NCBI RefSeq assembly: GCF_901000735.1 | Contig: NC_081543.1 | Span: 28,728,771 to 28,792,770 of the forward strand | Source: Corylus avellana | Lineage: Eukaryota > Streptophyta > Magnoliopsida > Fagales > Betulaceae | Length of the DNA stretch: 64,000 nucleotides | Reading direction: 5' to 3' | Part shown: positions 1-12,464 of the stretch, piece after piece | Numbering within the stretch: position 1 is the stretch's first letter | Layout of the letters: each line of letters opens with the position of its first letter | Program-made: the position numbers and the translations under genes | The notes under the pieces: model-generated | Database searches by the model: none | Told to the model about the DNA's origin: nothing | The model's input: only the letters and a program-made list of their open reading frames with translations

Positions 1-1149
1 GGGGAAATGGAAATAAAGTCTAAATTTGAAGTTTTTTTTTCCTCTCTTTGTTCGTGATTTGTATTGGTTTTTTGGTCAGCTGTTCGGATTTGTTCAAATT
101 AAGTTTTGTTAAGTGAAGGTGGAGATTTTTTATTTTTTATTTTATTTTTAATGTTGGACTATAAATTAATGGAATACGAGTATATATATATATAATTTTT
201 ATTTTTATTTTTTTTTAAACTGTCGCTGTTTGGTTTTTGAAAGATACGAGCGACGAAGGAAATTTTAAATGGTTTAGACATGGTTATATGCTTAAGGAAG
301 CTGTTAAGCTAATTCTTTAAGGTATTTTATCCTTTACTTTGCAGAGAAGCTAATTCTCTGCGTGTAAATGGAGGAATTGTAAAATAGATGTTTATGTTCT
401 TGTGCATAGTGTTTTAGGGTGGATCTGATGCGTGGCGGCTTTGCAAGTTTGCGTGTATTGTGACCTGAAATTGGTGAACTGGATTTTAGTTTTGATTGTG
501 TATGTGCCCCATGCGGTTCCAAAGTGAATGTTACAGATGAAAGTTTGGAAATTTAGTTAAATTTCTGATCTTGTGGAGGCGGTCAACCACCGCTAGGCTA
601 CAAAGCCAGTGTAAAATGTAAATTCCTTTTACACTTCCTTGCAGAGTGTTGATAGTTTCAGTGATGATTGTTTTGTTTTGAATGGAGTAAGAAATTGATG
701 GGTACCATTGTTGGAGATGGAATTGAGACAGGTAGGACGTAAATTTTCTTCAGTGTTTTGTGATATTTTTCCACGAGGTAAGGAATAGTCAACCGTAATA
801 AATGTGCCCAGGGAATAACCAGTAGAGTATGCCCTTTGAATTTAAGTGAGAAAATAATATTTTATGAAAATTATGTATTTGAAAACCATAAACCTTGATT
901 TTTTGGGCTAAGGGAAGACTTATCAAACTTAGTAATTACGTAGGTCCTGAGAAGATAGTGAACATTCTCTGGTTATGAGAGTGGTCCCATATTTCTTTTC
1001 TTAAATAAGCCGTATACTACAGCTATAAGATTTGAAGTGGGTATAATTCTTGCTGGCGTTTTATTAACCTGCATGTGTGTTCTTATAAACAAAACAATTT
1101 ATATTTGCATCAAAAGTTTTATTTATCTTTTCTTTGTCTATGGAAATAG
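1..1149 (+). other. Probable first intron of HMG-CoA synthase
   Basis: No start codon followed by the conserved N-terminal block of plant HMG-CoA synthase is present here, and the sequence is T-rich and intron-like up to the acceptor AG at 1148-1149. I infer that the window opens inside the first intron. A promoter or 5' UTR component cannot be excluded without the upstream sequence. Confidence 0.6.
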
Positions 1150-4100
1150 GAAGCATTGGAGGCTCATGATGGTGCTAGTAAAGGGAAATACACCATCGGG
1201 CTCGGGCAAGATTGCATGGCCTTTTGTACTGAGGTGGAAGATGTCATCTCAATGAGGTTGTGATTCCACATTCAAACCGCACTGTTATTCTATACTATTA
1301 GCAGCACCTGATGTTAGTTTTCGCATTGTTTCATTGCCTTCAGTCAGAATTAATTCGAACATCATTATGGTATAGTGATGTTCTCAGAAGTTTAAAGAAC
1401 ACTAAGACAATTGAAAGGGTTCCTCACTTGAATATAGGAAAGTTGATAGTCCAATGTCAAAGCCTGCAATAAGAACTGAACCCTGCTTATTCAATTCAGG
1501 AATGGTAAGACTGTTAAATGGATAAGGAACCATACCAAGTGTATCTTCTAGTGGATTGTGGTTAACAAATCTATAAAGGAAAAAATATTGAATAAATTTT
1601 GTAGTATGACATGGAATACTTGTCCTTTTCCCTTTTCATAAAAAGAAAAAATCCTCATTCATCTATCTTCAATGTGATTTAGCACTATTAGTTATGTTAT
1701 GTTCTTATTATGCTAGACAATGTCAATTAGCTGGGCCAATGTTATGTACTTTTTACTTCGAGCCTTTGACTTTTACTTTGGATATGTCCATTGCTTACAC
1801 TCGTATGAGCTTCAACTTTAACAAAGCATTTTTTGATAGCATCTTGGGGAGTTTCTATACTCATTGACTCTTCAATTTTCAGTTTGACAGCGGTTACTTC
1901 CCTCCTTGAGAAATATGGGATTGATCCCAAACAAATTGGTCGTCTGGAAGTAGGAAGTGAGACTGTAATAGACAAGAGCAAATCCATCAAGACCTTCCTG
2001 ATGCAAATCTTTGAGGTAGTCTTTTGAATCATTTTAATGCAGTTGGTTTTCTTATGATCTTATTTGAATTAATTGTTCATTTTTCTTGACGAAATGTGAT
2101 ATTGCATTAGGGACCGTATGATTGTTCTTTGGAACCTAAACCTATTAGAGTAAATATTGGAGTAATGTTCAGAAAAAAAAATATATTGGAGTATTGAAAC
2201 CTCAGTCGAGGTAGACAGGAGACATATCTTTTGATTGAGTGCGGTGAGAGAAGTGATCATACAATTCATGTGCTCAGAATTATGTTGCATTAGGTCTGGG
2301 GATTGAATGAGCCTAGATTTTTCTTTGACATCGATATGGTGCTGTCTAGTAGAGCAAGATGTTAAAATTGCTCACAGCTGGCCTTTGTTTTTCTGTATTT
2401 GTTTTCATTCCAGATCACGATTCTTTCATGCTTCCATTTAAGTAACAAGGTCTTTTTGAGGGTTTCTTTGTATTTGTGATTCTTCTTTTCAGAGGATTTG
2501 CTTAATTAGTATTTCAAGTCCTATTACTTCTTAAAGGTCTATTCTTCAAAGATTTTAATTGATTGCTCTTTACTTACTTGGAATGAACAGAAATGTGGAA
2601 ATACAGACATTGAAGGTGTTGACTCAACTAATGCGTGCTATGGGGGAACTGCAGCTTTATTCAATTGTGTCAACTGGGTCGAGAGTAGTTCATGGGATGG
2701 ACGCTATGGACTTGTTGTGTGCACTGACAGTGCGGTATGATGATTTTCTTTGGAGATTATATGTTCACTAGGACTAATGTCCTGGGGAAGACTTGCTTTA
2801 TTTCTTACATGAAATGATTTTTTATTTTTTTTCATATATATAAGTCATTCAAACTCAATAGAAAGCGTAGAGGGGCGCGCAACCCGTGTACATAAGAGAG
2901 ACCCCCTATAAGGGTGAAAAGAAGAATAAAAGTCCAATAATTCAGTAAAACAAGAAAAGTGAAGACTGTTATACATCATCCATCCATGAAATGAATTATA
3001 TATTGTGGAAATGCACAAAATTGTAGAACTTCTGTTGTATTTTGAGATGTTTTTTTTTCTGTCACTGGTTGAAATCAGTCTAATTTTCATATAATTTATT
3101 TTTTTCTGATAAATAGGGATTTATGTATTTTATAGAGTCTACCATGCACCATTTACTGATTGTAGTTTGTTTATCAGGTCTATGCAGAGGGACCAGCCCG
3201 GCCTACTGGAGGAGCAGCTGCTATTGCCATCCTAATAGGACCTGATGCTCCTATTTCTTTTGAAAGCAAATTTAGGGGGAGTCATATGGCCCATGCCTAT
3301 GATTTTTACAAGCCAAACCTTGCTAGTGAATATCCAGTAATCATCCCCAATTCCATTTTACATATGGCATTTTTTCACATTTACTGTTGACATGAGCATC
3401 ATATTTTGGCAATTTTATTTTTTATTTTGTTTACCTTTTCCTCTTCCTGATTGTACTGTTTCTTTACCTTTTGGTGGCAAATTCATGATTTTAAATTTTG
3501 CCTGTATTGTTCACATGCTTTTCAATCAACAAGATTCGCTATTTGGTGATACAAATTGCTTGTTGGAGTGACTCCTATCTATTGTCAACTATGATTGCAG
3601 GTAGTTGATGGGAAGCTTTCTCAAACATGTTATCTCATGGCTCTTGATTCTTGCTACAAACAATTGTGTAAAAAGTAAGATTCCTTGGAAATTCTGAAAG
3701 CTTTAACTATGTTCTAATAGAGATTTTGATGATTAATTGTGTGCCGTGTAAATATGCCTTACTGTTTTGCATTCTGTAGGTATGAGAAACTGGAAGGCAA
3801 ACAATTTTCTCTTTCTGATGCTGACTACGTTGTATTTCATTCTCCATATAACAAGGTAGACTATGCGGTCAATTTTGATCCCGCGATCAATTTCTCCTTT
3901 GGAATCATAATTGAAATCCCAAAATGCTTAAACCACTTATTGCTTGTTTATCTTATTCTTTTTTTTTTTCTTCCTTTGAACTACTCAGCTTGTCCAGAAA
4001 AGCTTTGCTCGTTTGTTGTACAATGACTTCTTGAGAAATGCCAGGTTCTTGTTTTTCTTCATCTCTCTAGGAATTATAACTTCTAGTTTTCATAAGTTTT

Positions 4101-5629
4101 ATCTATTAACTTAGATGTAATTGGTGAATAATTAAAATCTGCTTCTATTTGCAGCTCTGTTGATGAGGTTGCTAAAGAAAAGCTGGGACCATTTTCGGCC
4201 TTATCTGGTGATGAAAGCTACCAGAGCCGGGATCTTGAAAAGGTGTGTTAGAACTCTGAATGTTGTTATTACGAAAGAATGTATTCTATTCGTTTACAAC
4301 TTCTTCCTTATAATCACTAAAATATTATTGTTGCACAGGTAACCCAGCAACTTGCAAAGCCCCTCTACGATGCAAAGGTGCAGCCAACCACTTTGATACC
4401 AAAGCAAGTTGGCAACATGTACACTGCATCTCTTTATGCAGCATTTGCATCCCTTCTTCACAATAAACATACCACATTGGTAATTTTCAAACTACTTTCT
4501 AATGTAACAATTTAGCTTTCCTCCCTTCAAATGTTCATTTTTCCTTACAGATTTGATTGTTATTTAATAATTGGCAGGCGGGCCAGCGGGTAATAATGTT
4601 CTCGTATGGGAGCGGCTTATCTGCCACAATGTTTTCATTGAAACTCAACGAAGGTCAACATCCCTTTAGCTTGTCAAACATTGCCAGTGTGATGGATGTC
4701 GGGAAGAAATTGGAGTCAAGGCATGAGGTATTTCTCTTATTCCTCTTTTGATACAATAAATTTCCTGGGGTTTAATAATTTTAACTGGACATGCACACGC
4801 ACACAGCACACCTCAACATTACTAAATATAAAATTAAAGGAATAACAGAACAGAAAAATTTCTCCCCACCTAAGATTTTGGATCGATAATTCAATTTCAC
4901 GGCATTAAATCAAGAGAAATGATTGGTGTAAATATTTTTTCCATATCATCTTACAAATCAACCAGACCTCACAAATTTGATGGTTGATCTATTAAATTTG
5001 TAGGAGAATATAAGAAAAATATGAGCAAATTATTGACATCAATCGTTTCTCTTAAATCAATGTGCTCACATACTCATATAGAATGACTTCTTCGTATTTG
5101 CTACCTAAGAGCCTTGGCAACATGGGGATCTTTGATTTTCCCCCTTGTTTAAGTGACCTTGGTGGTTGGCGGTTGCATGTATTTAGGTTCTCTAAAAAGA
5201 AAAGAACAAACAACACAATTTGGGTGCGAATTGTAACGACCCAGGAAAAATGTTAGCTATAATGGTGTTATCACTTATAAAGCTCAGTTTCACCTAATGT
5301 TTGACTTAGCACGTATGAGTGTCTTTATAATTCACCAACTCTATGTGAGTTACTCATTTTCTCAATGTAGAATTAAGATAAGAGAAACTGTTGGATGCGT
5401 TTTCATGCATTTTAATGCGAGTGCGGGTTTCGTGCAGTTCCCTCCGGAGAAGTTTGTTGAAACTATGAAGCTAATGGAGCACAGGTATGGAGCCAAGGAC
5501 TTTGTGACAAGCAAGGACTGTAGCCTTCTATCTCCAGGCACATACTATCTTACTGAAGTTGATTCCATGTACCGAAGATTCTATGCCAAGAAGGCCTGCG
5601 AGAAGGGTTCTCTTTCCAATGGTCACTGA
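1150..5629 (+). CDS. HMGS: Hydroxymethylglutaryl-CoA synthase (5' partial)
   Basis: Condenses acetyl-CoA with acetoacetyl-CoA to HMG-CoA, the step before HMG-CoA reductase in the cytosolic mevalonate pathway. Eleven exons are visible: 1150-1256, 1883-2015, 2591-2734, 3178-3336, 3601-3674, 3780-3855, 3989-4044, 4155-4242, 4339-4479, 4578-4727 and 5438-5629. They join in frame into 439 codons plus TGA. The first visible exon opens at the [19 protein letters not shown] block, so about 20 N-terminal residues lie in an exon upstream of the window. Seen directly: the [13 protein letters not shown] block with the catalytic Cys, the VFHSPYNK block with the active-site His, [11 protein letters not shown], and the FSYGSG motif near the C-terminus. 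All introns are GT-AG. Family knowledge puts the full enzyme near 460 aa. No lesions seen, so probably functional. The protein ends in a plant-type SNGH tail. Confidence 0.96.
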
Positions 5630-5725
5630 AGTTTGCATTTGTGTTCTTAGGTGTTGCTGTAGGACATCCTTCCATAAGTTTGTATGCCAAAGCATGTAGT
5701 TTGTTCAGCAGTAAGTGCTGTAAGG

Positions 5726-5756
<31 letters not shown>

Positions 5757-7178
5757 CTCTGTTCAATGAGGTTTATCTCAATAATTAATAATTATCACCT
5801 TTGTCCAGACCAAAATGTCTTCTCTCTGGATGATGATAATGTAACAAACGCTCAAGTTCCTAATATTATACTCAATTGAGTGGATTAAAATGTGCTGCTT
5901 GGCTGTATTGCTTTCACTTTTCATTGTCTTGTAAAGAACTAATTAAGATTACATTTGGCACCACGATTTTGCAGGCAAAACACGTGTTTTTAAATAAAAT
6001 AGCAAACTGTGTGATGTTTGGGAGTCCGTTTAAAAAAAATGGGAATTTTTTAAAGAATGCACAATTTTAGAAAGAGTTTATGGCATTATTTTTTCAAATC
6101 ATAGATTTTATCTATCGCTGTATTTTTAAAAATTATATTTTCATTTTATATCAAAGATGGCCATTTCATCATACTTTAATGATGGCCTAGAGTCTACTAT
6201 TGTTGGGCCAAGAGGAGAGGAAAAAGTTCACTATTTGTGAGTGAACAAAATTTTCCTTCAAATTGGGCTAAAAAAATTCCTTTAAATTAGTCTATTAAAT
6301 TGATGTATATCTTAAAATGCATGTGAGAATCACATATTTTAAGGACATATATCAGTTTAATAAATAGAATTTGAAGTCTCCCATTGCTTAGCCAAGAGGA
6401 AGAGCACTATGGGGTCGGCCCCAAAAAAGAGAGTAACTAAGATATGAGAATCACATGTTCTATTAAAAATGTATGTGAAAATTACATGTTTTATTAAAAA
6501 TGCACGTGAGAATCACATGTTTTATTAAAAATGCACATGAGAATCACATGTTCTATTAAAAAGATACATGAGAATCACATGTTTTAAGGACAAATATCAG
6601 TTTAATAAATCAAATTTAAAATCTCTCATTGCTCGGCCAAGAGGAAGAGAAGTTTGAGGTCACCCTAAAAAAGAGAGCAACTAAGATGCACATCTAAACA
6701 TGTGATCAAAGGCTTTGTAGGAGCTTAATATGAGGACTTCTCATGTCCTCTTGTGAGTCCATTGATATACATGTTAGGATAGCCTTTAATTAAAAAACTT
6801 AACCCACAGATTTGGGCTTAACCACGTTATATCAATTACTCACTTTTCTTACTACTTTGTTGATATATAGTTTAACCATTCAACCACTTGATAAATTATT
6901 CTAAACACCTTTCAACATAATCAAGTCAAGGGTAACTTATGTCAAGTTTTATGTAATAAGATTGATTTTGGTGTACCAAATATCCACCCAATGGGGCCTA
7001 AGCAAAGAATGAGGATCCAACTTTATGAGTTGGGCCTAGCAGCCAGCCCTGTGGGCTAGGCTAGCTAGTTAACCCATTGTATGGACAATGCAAGGGAAGA
7101 GGGTGCAGTAAATAACTGCCCCGCCACATCATCTCAATTGTCAACTATATTCTCGGCATGGAATTGGAAGGCAACTAA
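5630..7178. other. Gene-free spacer after HMG-CoA synthase
   Basis: The first 200 or so bases are probably the 3' UTR, with a CTTTT-type pyrimidine tract near 5730-5757. The rest is AT-rich with no coding signal and contains the duplicated and tandem block listed separately (6318-6692). Confidence 0.6.
6318..6692. repeat. Duplicated block around a ~31-bp tandem repeat
   Basis: A unit of about 31 bp centred on TGAGAATCACATGTT then TATTAAAAAT occurs about four and a half times between 6443 and 6590. It is flanked by two copies of a longer segment (6318-6445 and 6568-6692) that share GGACA.ATATCAGTTTAATAAAT, then GCCAAGAGGAAGAG, then AAAAAAGAGAG. The arrangement suggests internal amplification inside a MITE-like sequence. 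Confidence 0.75.
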
Positions 7179-8524
7179 GGGCCTGTTTGGTTTGTGAAAT
7201 AGACCTCTGGAATGGAATGGTTATTCCTATGGAATATTCATTTTTTTGTTTGGTATGAGTCTATTCCAGAGAATAGTTATTTCCATCAGAATGACTAATT
7301 TCATATACACAAAAATAACTATTTCTCTAAAAAATGAGCGAAATAACTATTCCTTATAGCATTCCTAACAGCCTCACCAAATTTCACTCATTAAAATAAC
7401 CAAAAATACATTTTTAGTTATTTTAACAACTCACTTTTTTAGAGCATTCCAGCAGCCTCACTATTTTAACAATCCACTTTCATTATTTCATTTAAATATT
7501 ATTTTTCAAAAATTTGTTTTTTATTTTTTTAACTATTAAAGGAAGATAGAGAAACGAAAAGATAGAAGGAAGAGAGAGAAATTAGTTGTTTAATCAATAG
7601 GCCTATTGTTTAATCACCTAGGTGACTGGATAGTAAATTTAAATTTGGTAAGCAATGTTCACCTCACTACTTTTTTTTGTTAAAGTAATGAGGCTGAAAA
7701 TTGGACATTTAGGCCATTTTGGTTAAATAGTCTCACCAAAATAATAAAAAAATGGTTTTGATGAGGTTGTAAGGAGTGCTCTTATAGAATGGAACAGATT
7801 TTTCAAAAAAACCCCTTAAAATTTTTTATTTTATTTTAAACTTAAAAAAAAAAATGAAAATTAAAGGGGGTGGTCGATCACCACCACAAAAGAGGCAGGG
7901 GTGGTTGCACCCCCCCCGCGGGCGAGGCATCCAAGGGTGGTGCAATCTCGGGGTGGTTACGACCACCCCTGATGCTCATCGGGGGTGGCTGTAGCACCCC
8001 AGATTTGTTCCAGGGGTGGTCGATCACCACCACAAAAGAGGCAGGGGTGATTGCACACACCCCCAACCCCCCCCTGTGCGAGGCATCCGAGGGTGGTGCA
8101 ATCTCGGGGTGGTTACGACCACCCCTGATGCTCATCGGGGGTGGCCATAGCACCCCAGATTTGTTCCAGGGGTGGCCGAGCTGCACTGGGGTGGTCGCGG
8201 CCACCCCAAAAGCCCTCTGGAGTGGCCGCGACCACCCCCGTAGGTCGTTGGGGATGGCCGCAGCCATCCTTGTGGTCGCACCCCCGGCCGGTTTTGTGGG
8301 TGGCTGGGTGGTCGACCACCCACTATTTTTTTTATTTTTTATTTTTTCTAATATGAATTGCAAAAATAAAATAAAATAATGCGGAGCTTTTAGTAATTTT
8401 GATTCAATTTTTTTATTACCAAACTAAAGAATTTGAATAATTATTCCATTCCAACTTCTTCTATTCTCAGTAATACCTATTTATTTTCCTAATGGAATAC
8501 TCATTCTGCAAACCAAACGGGGCC
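7179..8524. mobile_element. PIF/Harbinger-like non-autonomous DNA transposon
   Basis: The left end reads GGGCCTGTTTGGTTTG. The right end is its near inverse, CAAACCAAACGGGGCC. TAA lies directly outside both ends (7176-7178 and 8525-8527), matching the 3-bp TWA target duplication known for PIF/Harbinger. Subterminal regions are also inverted (GGAATGGAATGG / ATTCCATTCC). There is no transposase. A GC-rich minisatellite occupies the right-central part, and open frames across it on both strands are compositional artefacts. Confidence 0.75.
7866..8320. repeat. GC-rich minisatellite, GGGGTGGTC / GACCACCCC
   Basis: A unit of roughly 145-150 bp starting GGGGTGGTCGATCACCACC is present twice in tandem (from about 7866 and about 8014). 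It is followed by shorter units with alternating GGGGTGG and CCACCCC, giving many potential hairpins. Base composition differs sharply from the flanking AT-rich DNA. Similar GGGGTGGCC blocks recur near 55685-55755 and 58703-58795. Confidence 0.8.
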
Positions 8525-9055
8525 TAAGTCTATAACACGCTAGTGAGCATGGATGCATTTTCCTTAGGACCATATCCAACAAGTGAACGACACGTGGGGG
8601 AGTGTCACTACACAACACTTAATGAGTGTTATGTATATCAAAAATATATTTAACTAGGGAGTGACCTGACCATACTAATGTACAGGAACATGCTTGGTAA
8701 AAAGAAATGACAACTAATTCGGGTACACAAATTTTGAGCATAAAGCTACGTTTGGTTTCTCCCTCTTTCTTTCTTTTCAAAAATATTCACCGACTCAAGC
8801 ATCAGAAGTATCTCGATGGCAACCCCGTCGAGTCTCTGAGCTTAACTCTTCTCCTTCCCTTGCATGTATTCCTGTTATAAGGTTTGGGTGCGATTATCTG
8901 CATCAACAAATTTAGCAATCTCTTAAGTTATCTGCAGATTCACATCATAAATTATATCGTAGATGTGGTATCAAACATCAAAAACAAACATTTTCCCGGG
9001 ATGCCCCTTTGCCATAATTATTTGGAGAAATTCTAAATGGCTTATGGATTCAAAT
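8525..9055. other. Gene-free spacer
   Basis: No supported coding, RNA or repeat feature seen. Confidence 0.4.
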
Positions 9056-11053
9056 GTAAGCATATAAACTAAATTATGCTATAATAAAAAAACACAGCGG
9101 AAATAAAGGATTTTAGAATCACCTCTAGCCATTGCTTTGCTCAAGTGAAATGAAAAAAAACTCCTCAGCAACAAAGAATCCAGAAAACTAGAAAACAAGA
9201 TTTTAGAGAAAAGTTCTTCTGACCTATGCCTACCAGTACAATACCGTGTAAAATGATGGAATACACAAGGCTTTTTATAGGTAGGTCAGAGACCTACCTT
9301 TAAAAAAAGCAAATTTTCTTTCCATTTAGCATTAGAACAGTACTTTCAATAACAATGCTAGGAATAGCCGCAATAATCAAGGAAAATAAAATACTTTAAT
9401 GCTATGAAATTAACCAATGCTAATTTAATAGTAAATTTTAACCTACCTGTAGGCAAAGATTGCATCACGCATGAAATTTACTCTTTATTAATAGGACTAA
9501 TAAATTTAATATTAATAAATAAATTTTTTCCATACCTGTGGGCTTAAGAAAAATTTTATTTTCAATGTTAAATTTACTATCTTATTCTAATTAATTCATA
9601 AAAATAAAAATGTACCTGTGGGGATTAGTAATTAAATTTATGAATTAATTACAATATAATGCTAATTTTCTTTATGAAGTTCACATATATAATCTTGATG
9701 CAATTATCATTATAAAATTGGGATGCTGTGGCTCTCCCAAAATTATTATGATAACCACGACTTCATTAACATCTAATAACTGTATAGATGCCAAAATAAA
9801 GTTCTTAAGAACAAAGACCAAACCAACATGTAAGTGGGTAAACATTGTTTTTCAAAGTACAACCAGATAAGTTCCCAGAAATGTGAGGGCACGCACAATG
9901 GCACACTTAAATCCCAAGACTTTTCTTAGTTAGAATTTTCCTAGACATTACAATTTTGGATAGTACCATAAACATTCACTAATATTTGTGGCTTAGTTAA
10001 TTATTCTTAGATCTAGGCATCAAACAATTTATATTTAAACAATATAAATTAAAAGAATAAATATATTCCCAAATTCATGCATTAAAAAAACATTAATTTA
10101 ATAGTGAACAATTTAAATCATAAGAGAAATAGAAATGTGACATGTGAACATATTAAATTGCATAGCCTAATGGTCTTGAAAGTGGCGTTAGGCCCTTTAC
10201 AACTTAAGGACCCAACCTAAGATATAAACCCACACGAGGGCCTATATACACTTTTTTTTTTTTTTTTAATTTTATTTATTTTAAAAAAACAAAATGAATC
10301 AGGCTTAATAAAGCCATATTCAGTGGTCCAAACCTATTGATCCGATTTCTATATGGTTGAAACACCACCCGGAAAACTTTAACTCCCCAAAACCGCCACC
10401 CTCCCTGATGCGCCGGCCACCAAGGGCCGGCACTCCAGCCAAACGATAGGCATCCTGTAGGGCTGCCCGTTGTCTTCCTTTATAGGTGGCGCATGGTGAT
10501 TAAAGCATAACTTTGCAAAATTTTTTGCACTGATGATTAAAACCAGACTTTTGCTTATGAAGTTGTATGTTATCTTAATCACTTATAGAAGGTGTGGATG
10601 CATAGTGGTGGTCTCTCTGACAAGAATTTTCGATGAAATTGCATAGTACAAATATAAAAAGATCAATGATTCAAACATGAAAATACACAAACAGTGTTAA
10701 TAGTTTTCATGCTTTGCTGTAACAGTATGTGAACAATGAATATATCTAAAATTGAAAGTTCGCAATACGACAAATCTTAATGCTGAACAAAATAGCACAG
10801 AGGAAGCTGTGATACCACATGTAAGCATATAAACTAAATTATGCTATAATAGAAAACACAACGGAAATAAAGGATTTTAGAATCACCTCCGACCATTGCT
10901 TTGCTCAAGCGAAATGAAAAAAAACTTCTTAGCAACAAAGAATCTAGAAAACTGGAAAACAAGATTTTAGAGAAAGGTTCATTTAACCTATACTTACCAG
11001 TATAATATCGTGTAAAATGATGGAATACAAAGGGCTTTGTATAGGTAGATCAG
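9056..11053 (-). mobile_element. Possible LTR-element relic with ~235-bp direct repeats
   Basis: Two direct repeats, 9056-9290 and 10819-11053, both begin TGTAAGCATATAAACTAAA and stay similar to the 'TATAGGTAG.TCAG' stretch. Left of the right copy lies GCTGTGATACCA (about 10807-10818), close to the reverse complement of a tRNA-Met primer-binding site (TGGTATCAGAGC). This would make the right copy a 5' LTR on the minus strand and the 1.5-kb middle a pol-less interior. The outer LTR ends and a target duplication could not be defined, so this may instead be a plain segmental repeat. Confidence 0.4.
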
Positions 11054-11264
11054 GAACCTTTGTTCTTAATTGTTATTGATTTTGTTCCTCCCATCAAGGA
11101 GCAAAATCACTCAATGAAATAAATTTCATAACATTATTTTGAATTCCATAACATCTTTTGCTAGAATAAATTCCTTGATATTGTAACCGAAAAAATTATA
11201 ATAAATATAATCGTAACCGAAATTAAATTAAATATAGTCGTAAATAAATGTGGCATAAAGGCCA

Positions 11265-11755
11265 TTATACCTCATAGGATTTTTTTACATCAAAAGCCTT
11301 TGTAAGCAAACCTATTGATGTTTGGATCAAAGCTCTCCTCAAGCCCCATTTCATTGTGACAATTCCACTTGAACACACCCATTCCTTCCAAGTGAATGCA
11401 GCAATTACAATGGATTTAATTTGGATGTGCAAGAATAAAATCATTCGTACGAGTGTTGCCCTTGACATTCAAAGCTAAATAAAGCAAATTCTTGTTACTT
11501 TCAACTTTCACATGAAGGCTTGGAAATCTGCCTCTAAGGACCAAGAAATTTGGACTGCTCCCCTCACTTTTAGTTATTTTGACAATCAACAAGGCCCACC
11601 TCTTCTCATATTGAAACATTGGCCTGATTAATATTGATATTCATCATATTTTGCCTTTGCTTCCTTCTTGGACTACTTTCAAAGTTTTGAGATATGCCAA
11701 TTTTAAGGCAAACATTATTGCTAAATGGGTAGCTTCCTAGTTCCCATCAAGTTTT
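11265..11755 (+). pseudogene. LINE reverse transcriptase / RNase H-region relic
   Basis: The plus-strand translation shows a broken reading of the type found at the C-terminal end of plant LINE ORF2: a stretch like 'ITMDLIWMCKNKIIRTSV', then 'FHMKAWKSASKD', then 'ILKHWPD'. Stops and frame changes interrupt it and no longer ORF remains. The order of the pieces matches plant LINE proteins as I know them, but this is recognition by eye. A protein search would settle it. Confidence 0.45.
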
Positions 11756-12464
11756 CGGAAGCATTCTCATATTCTTTCCCATTTTCTTTTTCATTCAGAT
11801 TAAGAGTGAAAAAGACCATGTAATCCTTTCCCCATTTATTTCGTAGGAAAAAAAATCATACACAAATTGTCTTCCCAGAGGCATTTGGTAACTGGAAACT
11901 AAAATGAAAAGTTTTACCAAAACAACGTGAGATTCTACACCTTGAAACTCTTGCACAATAGGTCTCATGATTGCAAAACTTACTCTCTCTATTTTCTAGG
12001 GCATTTCAAATAAGATGAAGAAGAAATTAAATTTATGTTTTTAGCCAAGAGAAATCAAATCCATTACTTAGCGTCTAGCTACATTATACATTTCCTCTCT
12101 TACCAGCCCCCTCGATATTCTAAAGGAGGATTTTTATTATTATTATTTTTTTCCCTAATCAAATAAGGAAGAGTTACATGGGATCCAAAACAGAAATGGG
12201 TGAGCTCTCCCAACAAAAGACTAAAAATAAAATACAGTACAGAAAATACAAACCAATAATAGAATAATTGGTAAAAAAATGACCTGGTTCTTTCTATCTT
12301 GGACAAAAGCCAATTAAGACTTTTCTTCTGATATGTATTAAGCAAATTAGAGCTGCACGACTAATGTTTTGTCCCGACTAATCTTTTGAACATGTGTTTT
12401 TCCCTTGTCCACACACAAAATAATGACCCGATCACATTGAATCTTAAAGCATTATATGAGGCGC
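11756..12464. other. Gene-free AT-rich spacer
   Basis: Nothing with coding character seen. Short minus-strand open frames near 12100-12345 have a low-complexity Asn/Phe/Leu composition and no conserved blocks. Confidence 0.4.

Noticed and set aside
1037..1149. Possible first coding exon of HMG-CoA synthase (reading VGIILAGVLL)
   Set aside because: Only a chance resemblance to the expected VGILAMDIYFPP start. The rest does not follow the family and there is no donor in the right place.
7870..8379. Long open frames on both strands (169 and 161 codons) in the GC-rich block
   Set aside because: They mirror each other across a palindromic Gly/Pro/His-biased minisatellite inside a transposon. No conserved domain, no splice context.
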